A DNA stretch of 49,073 nt from Prevotellaceae bacterium UBA2738 (GTDB lineage: Bacteria; Bacteroidota; Bacteroidia; Bacteroidales; Bacteroidaceae). The notes beneath the pieces are model-generated. The model saw only the letters and a list, made by a program, of their open reading frames with translations, had not been told where the DNA came from and made no database searches. The position numbers and the translations under genes were made by a program. This document shows positions 17,310 to 26,517 of this stretch, one piece after another (within the stretch, counting starts at the first letter, position 1; each line of letters starts with the position of its first letter). The stretch is from contig DEJW01000025.1 in the NCBI GenBank assembly GCA_002353585.1, forward strand, positions 1-49,073, in the 5' to 3' direction.

Positions 17310-17974
17310 TTTACATATTTCATCTGTCCCACTATCTGTCTCTGTCTCTTGAGCATATAGTTTGACGGATTCTTACTTGAGAACTGTCTTGGGTTAGGCA
17401 GTGTGGCAGCTATCAGCGCACAATCGCGCTTAGTAAGGTCTTCTGGCTCTTTGTCGAAATTATCATGTGCCACAGCCTTTACGCCATATATGCCCTCGCC
17501 CATCTCTATGGAGTTCAGATACACCTCCATTATTCTCTCCTTACCCCATATAAACTCTATCAGGGTGGTGAAATACATCTCCATGCCCTTTCTCAGCCAC
17601 GACCTTCCAGGCCACAGGAATACGTTCTTGGCTGTCTGCTGGCTTATGGTACTCGCACCATATTTTCTCACACCAGCTTTCTTGTTGCGTTTTATCGCTT
17701 TCTGTATGGCATCAAAATCAAAGCCGTGATGAATCAGGAATCGCTGGTCCTCACTCGCCATCACCGCCACAGGCATCTCTTTTGGCATATTGTCGAGTGC
17801 CATCCAACTGTGGTGTATCTTTGGCATGTGACCCTCTGACACCTGCTCCACTCCCCTGATAATCATCAGCGGAGTAATCCACACAGGCACAAACTTGTAC
17901 CATACAACAACAAGGATAGTGGAGGCAAAGAACGCCACCACTATCCACCTTATTATTTTAGTAATAATTGTCAC
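17300..17974 (-). CDS. mtgA: monofunctional peptidoglycan transglycosylase
   Basis: A 224-residue GT51 enzyme with one N-terminal membrane helix (about 8-28). The catalytic Glu is Glu75 in ASEDQRFLIHHGFD; STISQQTAKNVFLWPGRSW and KERIMEVYLNSIEMGEGIYG are the other family motifs. It polymerises lipid II glycan strands at the outer face of the inner membrane and lacks a transpeptidase domain. It lies 7 bases after the ompA-like lipoprotein gene and overlaps uvrD, so all three are likely co-transcribed. Confidence 0.94.
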   Translation of the reverse strand: MTIITKIIRWIVVAFFASTILVVVWYKFVPVWITPLMIIRGVEQVSEGHMPKIHHSWMALDNMPKEMPVAVMASEDQRFLIHHGFDFDAIQKAIKRNKKAGVRKYGASTISQQTAKNVFLWPGRSWLRKGMEMYFTTLIEFIWGKERIMEVYLNSIEMGEGIYGVKAVAHDNFDKEPEDLTKRDCALIAATLPNPRQFSSKNPSNYMLKRQRQIVGQMKYVKWK

Positions 17975-17981
17975 CTATGTA

Positions 17982-18674
17982 TTACTGAGCCTGAGCCTTT
18001 GCAGATTCTATCATCTCCTTTGAAGCATAGAGATATACCTCAACACGACGGTTCTGCTGACGGCCTGCTGCTGTCTCGTTTGAAGCTACAGGGTTGCTTG
18101 AGCCATAGCCATTTACATTCTTCATCTGGCTATACTTCACACCATTCTGTGTCAGGTAGTTTGCTACGCTCTGTGCACGATTTACTGACAGAGGCTGGTT
18201 GATAGCATCTGAACCAGTTGAGTCTGTATAGCCTCTTACGTCGATGCTCACATCGCTGTTCTGCTTCATGATGTTGGCAAGGTTATTCAGCTCGTTTTTG
18301 CTGGTCTGGTTGAGGTCAGCCTTGTTGGTAGCAAACAGAATACCAGAATCGAAGGTCACCTTTACAGCATCCAGGTTGTTGGCATCCTTCACAGTCTCCA
18401 CCGTTGCGTTAGGCAACTGAGCCTGAGCCTGCTTCTTCACCTTATCCATACGGTTGCCGATTACTGCACCAGCACCAGCACCTACAGCACCACCTATAAC
18501 AGCACCCACAGCAGTATTGCCTGCCAGTGCACCAATGATACTACCCAGAGCAGCACCGCCACCAGTGCCAATGATAGCACCCTGACCAGTCTTACTCATT
18601 CCGTTCCAAGTCTTACATCCTGACAGGCAAACGCACAAGCCGAGGACAATTGCGATAATTTTAAAACTCTTCAT
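17982..18674 (-). CDS. OmpA-family lipoprotein with glycine zipper
   Basis: A 230-residue protein from the ATG at 18674 (MKSFKIIAIVLG), chosen because it starts a clean lipoprotein signal with lipobox Leu-Ser-Gly-Cys; the in-frame ATG 36 bases upstream would extend into the promoter. A Gly/Ala-rich zipper (about 35-80) may insert in or lie on the membrane. The C-terminal OmpA domain (about 105-215) has DIRGYTDSTGSDAIN-like and QSVANYLTQNGV segments that bind peptidoglycan. It resembles YiaD. First gene of the ompA-mtgA-uvrD unit. Confidence 0.9.
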   Translation of the reverse strand: MKSFKIIAIVLGLCVCLSGCKTWNGMSKTGQGAIIGTGGGAALGSIIGALAGNTAVGAVIGGAVGAGAGAVIGNRMDKVKKQAQAQLPNATVETVKDANNLDAVKVTFDSGILFATNKADLNQTSKNELNNLANIMKQNSDVSIDVRGYTDSTGSDAINQPLSVNRAQSVANYLTQNGVKYSQMKNVNGYGSSNPVASNETAAGRQQNRRVEVYLYASKEMIESAKAQAQ

Positions 18675-18713
18675 AACTACTTGTATTTGATGGTTAATAA
18701 ATAAAATCACATT

Positions 18714-18721
18714 GCAAAGAT
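18714..18721 (-). promoter_or_regulatory. -7 element upstream of the OmpA-like lipoprotein gene
   Basis: TATCTTTG on the minus strand, about 40 bases before the ATG at 18674. No good TTTG at -33 is seen, so the promoter may be weak or activator-dependent. Confidence 0.5.
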
Positions 18722-18763
18722 AAGAATTTTTATCTTAAAACTAAACATTTTTCAGCATTTTTC

Positions 18764-18793
18764 TTGTAAATACAACATTTTTTTGTATTTTTG
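18764..18793 (+). promoter_or_regulatory. promoter of pfp
   Basis: TTG at 18764-18766, 19-bp spacer, TATTTTTG at 18786-18793. The leader would be about 60 bases. It is divergent from the ompA-like gene promoter, with the two -7 elements about 65 bp apart. Confidence 0.75.
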
Positions 18794-18861
18794 CAAAACA
18801 TTACTTCTAATAACGACAAGTATTCCAATAACTAAAAATCATAAAAAAACTCAGATCAACT

Positions 18862-20499
18862 ATGGAAAAAAGCGCATTACAGATTGCACGTGCGGCTTAT
18901 CAGCCAAAACTTCCAAAAGCACTTCGTGGAGCCCTCAAAGCTGTTGAGGGAGCACCAACACAGTCAGTAGCTGACCAGGATGAGGTGAAGAAACTCTTCC
19001 CTAACACCTATGGTATGCCTTCACTGAAATTTGAGCCTGTTGAGGGTAAGATGGATACTGCTGCTATCAACATTGGTGTAATCCTCTCTGGTGGTCAGGC
19101 TCCTGGTGGACACAATGTCATCTCAGGACTTTTCGATGGCATCAAGAAGCTTAATCCTGCCAACAAACTCTATGGTTTCATCCTTGGTCCTGGCGGTTTG
19201 GTTGACCATAACTATAAGGAGCTGACAGCTGACATCATCGACGAGTATCGCAACACTGGTGGTTTCGACATCATCGGCTCTGGTCGTACCAAACTCGAGA
19301 AGAAGGAGCAGTTTGACAAGGGTCTTGAGATTATCAAGAAGCTCGGCATCAAGGCTATAGTAATAATAGGTGGTGACGATTCTAACACCAATGCTTGTGT
19401 ACTTGCCGAGTACTACAAATCTATTGGCGCTGGTGTGCAGGTTATCGGCTGTCCTAAGACTATCGACGGCGACCTCAAGAACTCTGAGATTGAGACCTCA
19501 TTCGGCTTCGACACAGCTACCAAGACCTATTCAGAGGTTATAGGCAACATTATGCGTGACTGTAACTCGGCCCGCAAATACTGGCACTTCGTCAAGCTCA
19601 TGGGTCGCTCAGCTTCTCACGTTACTTTGGAGTGTGCCCTGCAGACCCATCCTAACATCACCCTCATTGGTGAGGAGGTTGAACAGAAGAACCTCTCTCT
19701 CGACGATGTAGTGACCCAGATTGCCAATATCGTCAAGCAGCGTGCCGATGCAGGCAACAATTTTGGTGTGGCACTCATTCCTGAAGGCATCATCGAGTTC
19801 ATCCCTGCCATCAAGAAGCTTATCGCTGAACTTAATGATGTTCTTGCTACTCCAGAGGCACAGAACCTTGGCAGAAGCGAGCAGATAGACTTCGTAAAGA
19901 GCCACCTCTCTGCTGCCAACCTTGCTGTCTTCAACAGTCTGCCAACAAGTGTAGCACGTCAGTTGGCACTCGATCGTGATCCACATGGTAATGTTCAGGT
20001 ATCACTCATTGAGACAGAGAAACTTCTCTCTACCATGGTAGCAGCAAAGCTCGACCAGTGGAAGAAGGAAGGCAAGTATAATGGCAAGTTCTCTGCTCAG
20101 CACCACTTCTTCGGCTATGAAGGCCGTTGTGCTGCTCCGTCTAACTTCGATGCCGACTACTGCTACAGTCTTGGTTTCAATGCCGCTATGCTCATAGCAG
20201 CAGGCAAGACAGGCTATATGTCATCTATCAAGAACACCAACCTGCCTGTTGACCAGTGGATAGCAGGTGGCATACCTATTACCATGATGATGAACATGGA
20301 GAAGCGTAACGGTGAGATGAAGCCAGTAATCAAGAAGGCACTCGTAGAGCTCGATGGCAAACCATTCCAGTACTTCGCATCACAACGCGACAAGTGGGCT
20401 GCCGAGACAGCATACGTTTTCCCTGGACCTATCCAGTACTTCGGTCCTGCTGAGGTATGCGACCAGCCTACCAAGACCCTCGCCCTCGAGAAGTCTTAA
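18862..20499 (+). CDS. pfp: diphosphate--fructose-6-phosphate 1-phosphotransferase (PPi-PFK)
   Basis: A 545-residue enzyme of the long PPi-dependent phosphofructokinase type. GGQAPGGHN lies near 76-84, GGDDSNTNA at 170-178 and the catalytic PKTIDGDLKN near 202-211. The Asp after GGD in GGDDS marks use of pyrophosphate rather than ATP. It interconverts fructose 6-phosphate and fructose 1,6-bisphosphate in glycolysis and gluconeogenesis in the cytoplasm. Its codon use appears more selective than that of its neighbours, as expected for a highly expressed gene. Strong promoter upstream and clear hairpin terminator downstream, so probably a single-gene unit. Confidence 0.96.
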   Translation: MEKSALQIARAAYQPKLPKALRGALKAVEGAPTQSVADQDEVKKLFPNTYGMPSLKFEPVEGKMDTAAINIGVILSGGQAPGGHNVISGLFDGIKKLNPANKLYGFILGPGGLVDHNYKELTADIIDEYRNTGGFDIIGSGRTKLEKKEQFDKGLEIIKKLGIKAIVIIGGDDSNTNACVLAEYYKSIGAGVQVIGCPKTIDGDLKNSEIETSFGFDTATKTYSEVIGNIMRDCNSARKYWHFVKLMGRSASHVTLECALQTHPNITLIGEEVEQKNLSLDDVVTQIANIVKQRADAGNNFGVALIPEGIIEFIPAIKKLIAELNDVLATPEAQNLGRSEQIDFVKSHLSAANLAVFNSLPTSVARQLALDRDPHGNVQVSLIETEKLLSTMVAAKLDQWKKEGKYNGKFSAQHHFFGYEGRCAAPSNFDADYCYSLGFNAAMLIAAGKTGYMSSIKNTNLPVDQWIAGGIPITMMMNMEKRNGEMKPVIKKALVELDGKPFQYFASQRDKWAAETAYVFPGPIQYFGPAEVCDQPTKTLALEKS

Positions 20500-20518
20500 T
20501 AACATTATAATTATCACT

Positions 20519-20563
20519 CCCTTTCTTGCTCTATCAAGGGCAAGGAAGGGATTTTTATTTTTT
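20519..20563 (+). terminator. rho-independent terminator after pfp
   Basis: Arms ccctttcttgc (20519-20529) and gcaaggaaggg (20540-20550) pair over 11 bp with one G-U. They are followed by atttttattttttt-like sequence. The tetR ATG lies 9 bases after the T-run, so tetR either depends on read-through or has a start inside this region. Confidence 0.85.
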
Positions 20564-20571
20564 GAAGAAGT

Positions 20572-21198
20572 ATGGCAGGAATAAACGAATATCGTCAAAC
20601 GCTGCAACCACTCATCATAGCTGAGGCTGAAAAGCAATTCAGAGAGCAAGGCATAAAGTCTGTCACCATGGAGCAAATCTCCAAGACCCTGCACATATCC
20701 AAGCGCACCATCTATGAGCTATATACTAATAAGGAGAATATACTCATCGAGGTGTTACAGGTGTCACACAAGCGCAAAAAGATTCACATGGAAGAATTTG
20801 CCAAGCACTGCAACAATGTGATGGATATACTTATCGAGGTGTTACGACTGCAGATGGAGTCAAGCGCAAACACCCATCCTTACTTCTTTCGCGACCTTGC
20901 CAAATACCCCAAGGCAGAGAAGATGCTGGCAAAGTTTCAGGAAGAACAGCAAGAAGCCTCATCCGATTTCTTTGAGCGAGGAGTGGAAGAAGGTTATTTC
21001 CTCTCCAACATCGACTTCCGCACCTTTATGCGCATCATGTCAGCCATGCACCTCGTATTGCGCAATGACGGCAAACTCAACACTATAACCTTTCAGGAAC
21101 TGCTCAACAACTACATCTGCGTTCTCATGCGAGGAATATGCACACAGAAAGGTCTGGTAGAACTCGACCAGTTTCTTGAGCAGCATATCACCAGATGA
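20572..21198 (+). CDS. TetR/AcrR family transcriptional regulator
   Basis: A 208-residue protein. The N-terminal HTH (about 10-55) includes AEKQFREQGIKSVTMEQISKTLHISKRTIYELYTNKENIL, the usual TetR pattern split over helices 1-3; the rest is an all-helical ligand/dimer domain. Its ligand is unknown. It overlaps the amidase gene by 4 bases (ATGA), so they are translationally coupled, and self- or amidase-regulation is possible. No own promoter is visible because the pfp terminator lies directly upstream. Confidence 0.88.
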   Translation: MAGINEYRQTLQPLIIAEAEKQFREQGIKSVTMEQISKTLHISKRTIYELYTNKENILIEVLQVSHKRKKIHMEEFAKHCNNVMDILIEVLRLQMESSANTHPYFFRDLAKYPKAEKMLAKFQEEQQEASSDFFERGVEEGYFLSNIDFRTFMRIMSAMHLVLRNDGKLNTITFQELLNNYICVLMRGICTQKGLVELDQFLEQHITR

Positions 21199-21992
21199 CC
21201 GTCACAGCACTACAGACAGACATCGTGTGGAATGACATTCCCTACAACCTTGCCACAGCAGAACAACTCATAAAGGACTCTGCTGGGGCAGACCTCTATG
21301 TGTTACCAGAGATGTTCTCCACAGGCTTTATAACCCAGCCTGATGGCAATGCCGAACCTGAAGGAGGCACCACCCTGCAGTGGATGCTGCGAATGGCTAA
21401 GGAAACACAAGCCGCCATTACAGGCTCTGTAGCAGTCCAGACCTCGCAGGGCGACTATCGCAACCGTATGTATTTTGTAAAGCCCGATGGCACTTTTGCC
21501 TATTATGACAAGCACCATCTCTTCACCTATGCTGGAGAGCATCAGCACTATACAGCAGGCACAGAACCCGTAATAGTCCTGTGGCGTGGAGTGCGCATCA
21601 TGCTTCAGGTGTGCTACGACCTCCGCTTTCCCTGCTTCAGTCGCAACAACTCTAAACCCTCAACCCTAAACTCTAAACCCTCAACTCCTTACGACCTCTG
21701 CATCTATGTAGCCAGTTGGCCAGAGTCTCGCAGAGCCGTATGGGATGTTCTGCTTCGAGCACGAGCCATCGAAAACCAGTGTTACGTCATAGGAGTCAAT
21801 CGCATAGGCGATGATCCTGTTTGTCATTACAATGGAGGCACCACCATTATCAGTCCCTATGGCAAGGTTGATGCCACAGCCCCTGATGATGCCATTGCTG
21901 CCATCACCTCCCCACTCGACCTTGAGCGCCTCCACGCCTTCCGCATGAAGTTCCCTGTGCTCAATGATGCCGATTCAATAAGTCTGAAATAA
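21195..21992 (+). CDS. nitrilase-family amidase (YafV / omega-amidase-like)
   Basis: A 265-residue C-N hydrolase with the catalytic triad visible: Glu39 in LPEMFSTGF, Lys106 in YDKHHLF and Cys140 in QVCYDLRFP. The closest familiar group is YafV, which removes ammonia from alpha-ketoglutaramate or related omega-amides (family knowledge). Residues about 152-165 (Ser-Lys-Pro-Ser-Thr-Leu-Asn repeats) are encoded by six heptamers at 21648-21689 and sit between CFSRN and YDLCIYVASWPE, where relatives have a short loop. The insertion keeps the frame, and the triad is intact. The start overlaps tetR. Confidence 0.87.
   Translation: MTVTALQTDIVWNDIPYNLATAEQLIKDSAGADLYVLPEMFSTGFITQPDGNAEPEGGTTLQWMLRMAKETQAAITGSVAVQTSQGDYRNRMYFVKPDGTFAYYDKHHLFTYAGEHQHYTAGTEPVIVLWRGVRIMLQVCYDLRFPCFSRNNSKPSTLNSKPSTPYDLCIYVASWPESRRAVWDVLLRARAIENQCYVIGVNRIGDDPVCHYNGGTTIISPYGKVDATAPDDAIAAITSPLDLERLHAFRMKFPVLNDADSISLK
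21648..21689 (+). repeat. six in-frame heptamers (aactcta/aaccctc) in the amidase gene
   Basis: Six consecutive heptamers: aactcta, aaccctc, aacccta, aactcta, aaccctc, aactcct. Total length is 42 bp, a multiple of three, so the reading frame is kept. The matching family in rsmF (23116-23150) has the same orientation relative to its gene. Confidence 0.92.
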
Positions 21993-22145
21993 AATGCAAA
22001 GGATGCCAAATGCTGCGACAAATACGGCAAAAAGGCTTGCGACAAGGCAAAGAAGACTAATCATATCACCTCAAGTGGCATTGCGTTTTTATTTAACATC
22101 AATAGTAAATCAGCATCTATTTTTTACAATCATTTTAGAAAAAGA
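21993..22145. other. intergenic tail with Cys/Lys-rich in-frame continuation
   Basis: After the amidase TAA the same frame remains open far into the rsmF antisense, and its first 22 codons read as a Cys/Lys/Asp-rich string (DAKCCDKYGKKACDKAKK). No start codon or promoter is evident for it. It may be a decayed small gene or chance. No terminator hairpin is seen between the convergent genes. Confidence 0.3.
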
Positions 22146-23444
<1,299 letters not shown>

Positions 23445-23448
23445 ATGT

Positions 23449-23475
23449 AACGGGAACGATAACGGGAACGGGAAC
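23449..23475. repeat. hexamer repeats beside the rsmF start
   Basis: aacggg, aacgat, aacggg, aacggg on the plus strand, 4 bases upstream of the rsmF ATG. Followed at 23478-23550 by a second repetitive block in which acgatacg recurs three times next to words such as gcgagcagggctcgct. Family A heptamers follow at 23551-23578. Confidence 0.85.
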
Positions 23476-23550
23476 AAAGACGATACGCAACCAGAGGTTT
23501 GCTACGATACGGCACTGAAGCACCTACGATACGCGAGCAGGGCTCGCTAC

Positions 23551-23578
23551 GAAAACTGTGAATTATGAACTGTTAGAA
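23551..23578 (-). repeat. heptamers, family A, at the porE stop codon
   Basis: In the minus-strand sense the sequence reads taacagttcataattcaca, starting with the TAA stop of the porE-like gene. It has the same orientation relative to transcription as the other family A runs. Confidence 0.75.
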
Positions 23579-25636
23579 GTCGAAGTAGAAGCCGTTGTCG
23601 TCTGGTTCGTCGAGTTTTGGCTTGCGAGGCTTTGGCGGATTCTTGATGTTGCCGTGCTCGTCAAACATGTTGTAGGTGGTGCGGAGAACGGTGAACTCTG
23701 TACGACGATTGAGGGCGTTGGCAGTCTCCTGCTCAGCAGGTTTTAGTTTAGAGATAAACTCCTCAGTGAGCACATCGCCTTCCTTGAGCCACGGATAACT
23801 CTCAGCCACCTTGCGACGGATGCGCTTAGGACGCTCCTCGCCATAACCCACAGGGGTGAGACGGTCTGGAGCTATACCCTTGCTGACGAGATAGCGAACC
23901 ACCTCTTCAGCTCTACGCTGTGAAAGCGCTTTGTTATAGGCATCAGAGCCCTTGGAGTCGGTATGGGCACCGAGTTCGATGGTTATGTTGGGATTATCGT
24001 TGAGCAGAAGCACGAGCGAATCGAGTGCCGTAGCACTCTGACGCAGGAGTTTAGCCTTATCAAACTCAAAGAAGATATTGTCGATAAGCACTGGCGCCGA
24101 GATGCTGGAAAGAGGGAACTGCAGGGTGTATGTCTCAGACTTCTCGGTCTTAGGCACCTTGAGTTCCTCCTTCTTGTTGAGGAAACCATTACAGGTGGCG
24201 AGGAGGATGTATTCCACACCTGGATTGACAACCTGCTCGAAAGAGCCGTCGCTACGCACGCTGAGACGTTTGTTAGTGCCGTCAGAACCCACTATGCGCA
24301 CCTCGGCAGAATGGAGTTCGTAGCCATCCACCTCATACACCCAGCCCTTGATGAGCTGGACTATCTCAGGATTTTCAAACGAATAGATATGGTCGTAGCC
24401 TCTGCCGTCATTACGACTGGAAGAGAAGAATCCACGATTGTGGGCTCCCTCGAAGGTCATGCCGAAATCATCGGCATAGGTGTTCATGGGGTAACCTAAG
24501 TTCTCAATGTGATATTTATGGTCGGAGCCTATCTTGGCAATAAAGATGTCGAGTCCGCCTAAGCCTGGGTGTCCGTCAGAGGAGAAGTAGAAATCGCCGT
24601 TCTGACGGAAAGTGGGGAACATCTCGTTACCAGGGGTGTTGACTGGTTCGCCCAGATTCTCCACACCCATCAGTCCTGCACCAGTGATGCGCGAACGCCA
24701 GATGTCCATGCCGCCCTTGCCGCCAGGCATATCGCTAACGAAATAGAGCCACACACCATCAGGAGAAACAGCGGGATGAGCGAAGGTGGAAAGGGAATCG
24801 TGAGAGATGACCACCTCCTGAGGTTTGCCCCATGAAGCATCGCTACGGTTGGATTTCACAATCTTGGCATAGCGAGGATAGGCACCATCGTCGAGGCACT
24901 GGGTGAGGTACATCTCGCTGCCATCAGGAGAGATGAAACAGGCACCTTCGTCGTATTCGGAATTGAGTCCGCTACTCACAGCCTCTGGCCTGCTCCACTT
25001 GCCCTTATCGTCACGCTGGGAGAAGAAAATGTCAGAGCTCTTGGTGCCAGTGATGGCATTCAGTTCGTCACCTTCAGCATCGTTGCGAGTGGATGAGAAA
25101 TAAAGATAGTCATTGTCTTCGCCCCCAAAACAAGGTGAGTAATCATCACGACGGGAATTGAAGACATCCATCTTCTTGACGGTATAATTAGAGCCTTGCT
25201 TCTTCCACTGAGAAGCCATTTGCGCTGAACGTAATCCATTCTTAACCAATGGGTTATTAGGCATAGAATCACGTAACTGTGAAAACACCTTCAGGGCTTC
25301 TTTATAGTCGCCCACCTTGAGCAACTGACGACCATAATGGAGCAGGTCTTCATCATAAGCCACATTATATCTGACAGCATTGCGATAAGCACCCACAGCC
25401 TTTTGGGCATGGTTATAGCGCTCATAGCAACGAGCCATTTTGAGGGCTCGCTCGCCACGTTTGGTGCGCTCAGTATTCTGGGTATTTTTATAAGCCCGTT
25501 TGTAGTGGTCGGCTGCCACAAAATACTCGCCAAGGGCATAAGCCTTGTCGCCTTTTCTCTCGTAGGTGTCGGCATTACAAGAGAACAAGAGGAGGCTGAA
25601 AAGCAATAAGGCTAATATGTGATTAAGAGAATGCAA
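23573..25636 (-). CDS. porE: PorE-like OmpA-family lipoprotein (TPR, PD40 propeller, OmpA)
   Basis: A 687-residue lipoprotein with lipobox around LLFSC (Cys20). Domains in order: TPR-like helices (about 25-130), a beta-propeller of PD40/WD40-like blades (about 150-420; repeated DDYLYFSSTRND, AVSPDGVWLYFVSD and FYFSSDGHPG patterns), a carboxypeptidase-regulatory-like beta sandwich (about 430-520) and a C-terminal OmpA domain with IELGAHTDSKGSDAYN. This order matches PorE of the type IX secretion system, which ties the outer-membrane complex to peptidoglycan. Related paralogues exist, so the symbol is probable, not certain. It overlaps tatD by 14 bases, and porQ is three genes upstream in the same run. 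Confidence 0.8.
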   Translation of the reverse strand: MHSLNHILALLLFSLLLFSCNADTYERKGDKAYALGEYFVAADHYKRAYKNTQNTERTKRGERALKMARCYERYNHAQKAVGAYRNAVRYNVAYDEDLLHYGRQLLKVGDYKEALKVFSQLRDSMPNNPLVKNGLRSAQMASQWKKQGSNYTVKKMDVFNSRRDDYSPCFGGEDNDYLYFSSTRNDAEGDELNAITGTKSSDIFFSQRDDKGKWSRPEAVSSGLNSEYDEGACFISPDGSEMYLTQCLDDGAYPRYAKIVKSNRSDASWGKPQEVVISHDSLSTFAHPAVSPDGVWLYFVSDMPGGKGGMDIWRSRITGAGLMGVENLGEPVNTPGNEMFPTFRQNGDFYFSSDGHPGLGGLDIFIAKIGSDHKYHIENLGYPMNTYADDFGMTFEGAHNRGFFSSSRNDGRGYDHIYSFENPEIVQLIKGWVYEVDGYELHSAEVRIVGSDGTNKRLSVRSDGSFEQVVNPGVEYILLATCNGFLNKKEELKVPKTEKSETYTLQFPLSSISAPVLIDNIFFEFDKAKLLRQSATALDSLVLLLNDNPNITIELGAHTDSKGSDAYNKALSQRRAEEVVRYLVSKGIAPDRLTPVGYGEERPKRIRRKVAESYPWLKEGDVLTEEFISKLKPAEQETANALNRRTEFTVLRTTYNMFDEHGNIKNPPKPRKPKLDEPDDNGFYFDF

Positions 25637-26477
25637 GGGGGAATGTTCTTTTTACGTTTTGGGTTGTTATGTCAGCTATCTCTTCAGGAGTTTTAGAGTA
25701 AACCTCTGCGAGCTTGTCTATTATATAAGGTATAAGGCTGGAGTCGTTGCGCTCGCCACGATGAGGCACAGGAGCCATATAGGGTGAATCGGTCTCGAGC
25801 ACTATGCGCTCAAGTGGCACTGTAGAGGCGAGAGTCTGGGGAAGGTTGCTCTTCTTGAAAGTGAGGACTCCACCTATGCCAAGACAGAAACCTGGGAAGG
25901 CGAGGAGTTCCTGAGCCTCGTGCTCATTGCCAGTAAAGCAATGAAACACTCCGCCTGCGAGCTTGCCCTCATACTTACGGAGTATCTTCACCATCTCATT
26001 CTGTGCCTTGCGACAGTGAATCATCAGGGGCAGACGGAGCTCTATAGCCCACTCCACCTGACGCTCGAAGGCAAGGAGCTGCTCCTGTTCAAACTCACGA
26101 GACCAGTAGAAGTCGAGACCTATTTCGCCGATGGCGATAAAGTTAACGGGAATGGGAACAGCTGCTGTAGTACAGCAGCAAACAGAACCAAGAGCGGAAC
26201 CTGAAGCAGAAGCAGGATGTGAGATGAGAGCCTCGCGGATGATGGCGAGCTGTTCTTGCCAGTCGGCTTTCACATCCTCAGGATGGAGACCAAGCATACC
26301 GTAGCAGTAGCCTGGGTATTGCTGGCAGAGGCGACTGACGGACTCTATAGAACTGACGTTGATGGCTGGAATGAACAACTTGACAGCTCCAGCATCTTTG
26401 CAACGCTGGATAACGAGGTCGAGGTCTTCGCGGAATTCCTCGCCATCAAGGTGAGTATGAGTGTCTATGTAGTTCAA
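25623..26477 (-). CDS. tatD: TatD family metal-dependent hydrolase
   Basis: A 284-residue TIM-barrel hydrolase. Metal ligands are visible: DTHTHLD at the N-terminus, Glu in IGEIGLDFYW, His in MIHCRKA, His in FHCFTG and Asp in ETDSPYMAP. Family members act as 3'-5' exonucleases or D-aminoacyl-tRNA deacylases. The start is TTG at 26477, since no ATG lies before the conserved N-terminus; it directly follows family B repeats, which may have replaced the former start. Residues about 88-111 (Ala/Ser/Cys/Val-rich) precede GEIGLD and are absent from typical TatD proteins; they are encoded by hexamers plus a palindrome (26145-26220). It overlaps porE. Confidence 0.9.
   Translation of the reverse strand: MNYIDTHTHLDGEEFREDLDLVIQRCKDAGAVKLFIPAINVSSIESVSRLCQQYPGYCYGMLGLHPEDVKADWQEQLAIIREALISHPASASGSALGSVCCCTTAAVPIPVNFIAIGEIGLDFYWSREFEQEQLLAFERQVEWAIELRLPLMIHCRKAQNEMVKILRKYEGKLAGGVFHCFTGNEHEAQELLAFPGFCLGIGGVLTFKKSNLPQTLASTVPLERIVLETDSPYMAPVPHRGERNDSSLIPYIIDKLAEVYSKTPEEIADITTQNVKRTFPLAFS
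26145..26220. repeat. in-frame insertion with hexamers and perfect palindrome in tatD
   Basis: aacggg-aatggg-aac (26145-26159) is followed by the inverted repeat gctgctgta-g-tacagcagc (26161-26179). The segment keeps the reading frame. The hexamers match the family at 1011-1037. Confidence 0.8.
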
Positions 26478-26515
26478 AGCCTTTGTACTTTGTACTTAGT
26501 CTCTTTGTCACTTAT
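26478..26515 (-). repeat. heptamers, family B, between the polyprenyl synthase gene and tatD
   Basis: In the minus-strand sense: aagtgac, aaagagac, taagtac, aaagtac, aaaggc. They fill the whole 40-bp junction and run into the TTG start of tatD. Confidence 0.85.
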
Positions 26516-26517
26516 GG

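Noticed and set aside
23445..23477. Upstream ATG extending the rsmF-like gene
   Set aside because: The extra 11 residues are only translated hexamer repeat; the protein family starts near MLPPDF.
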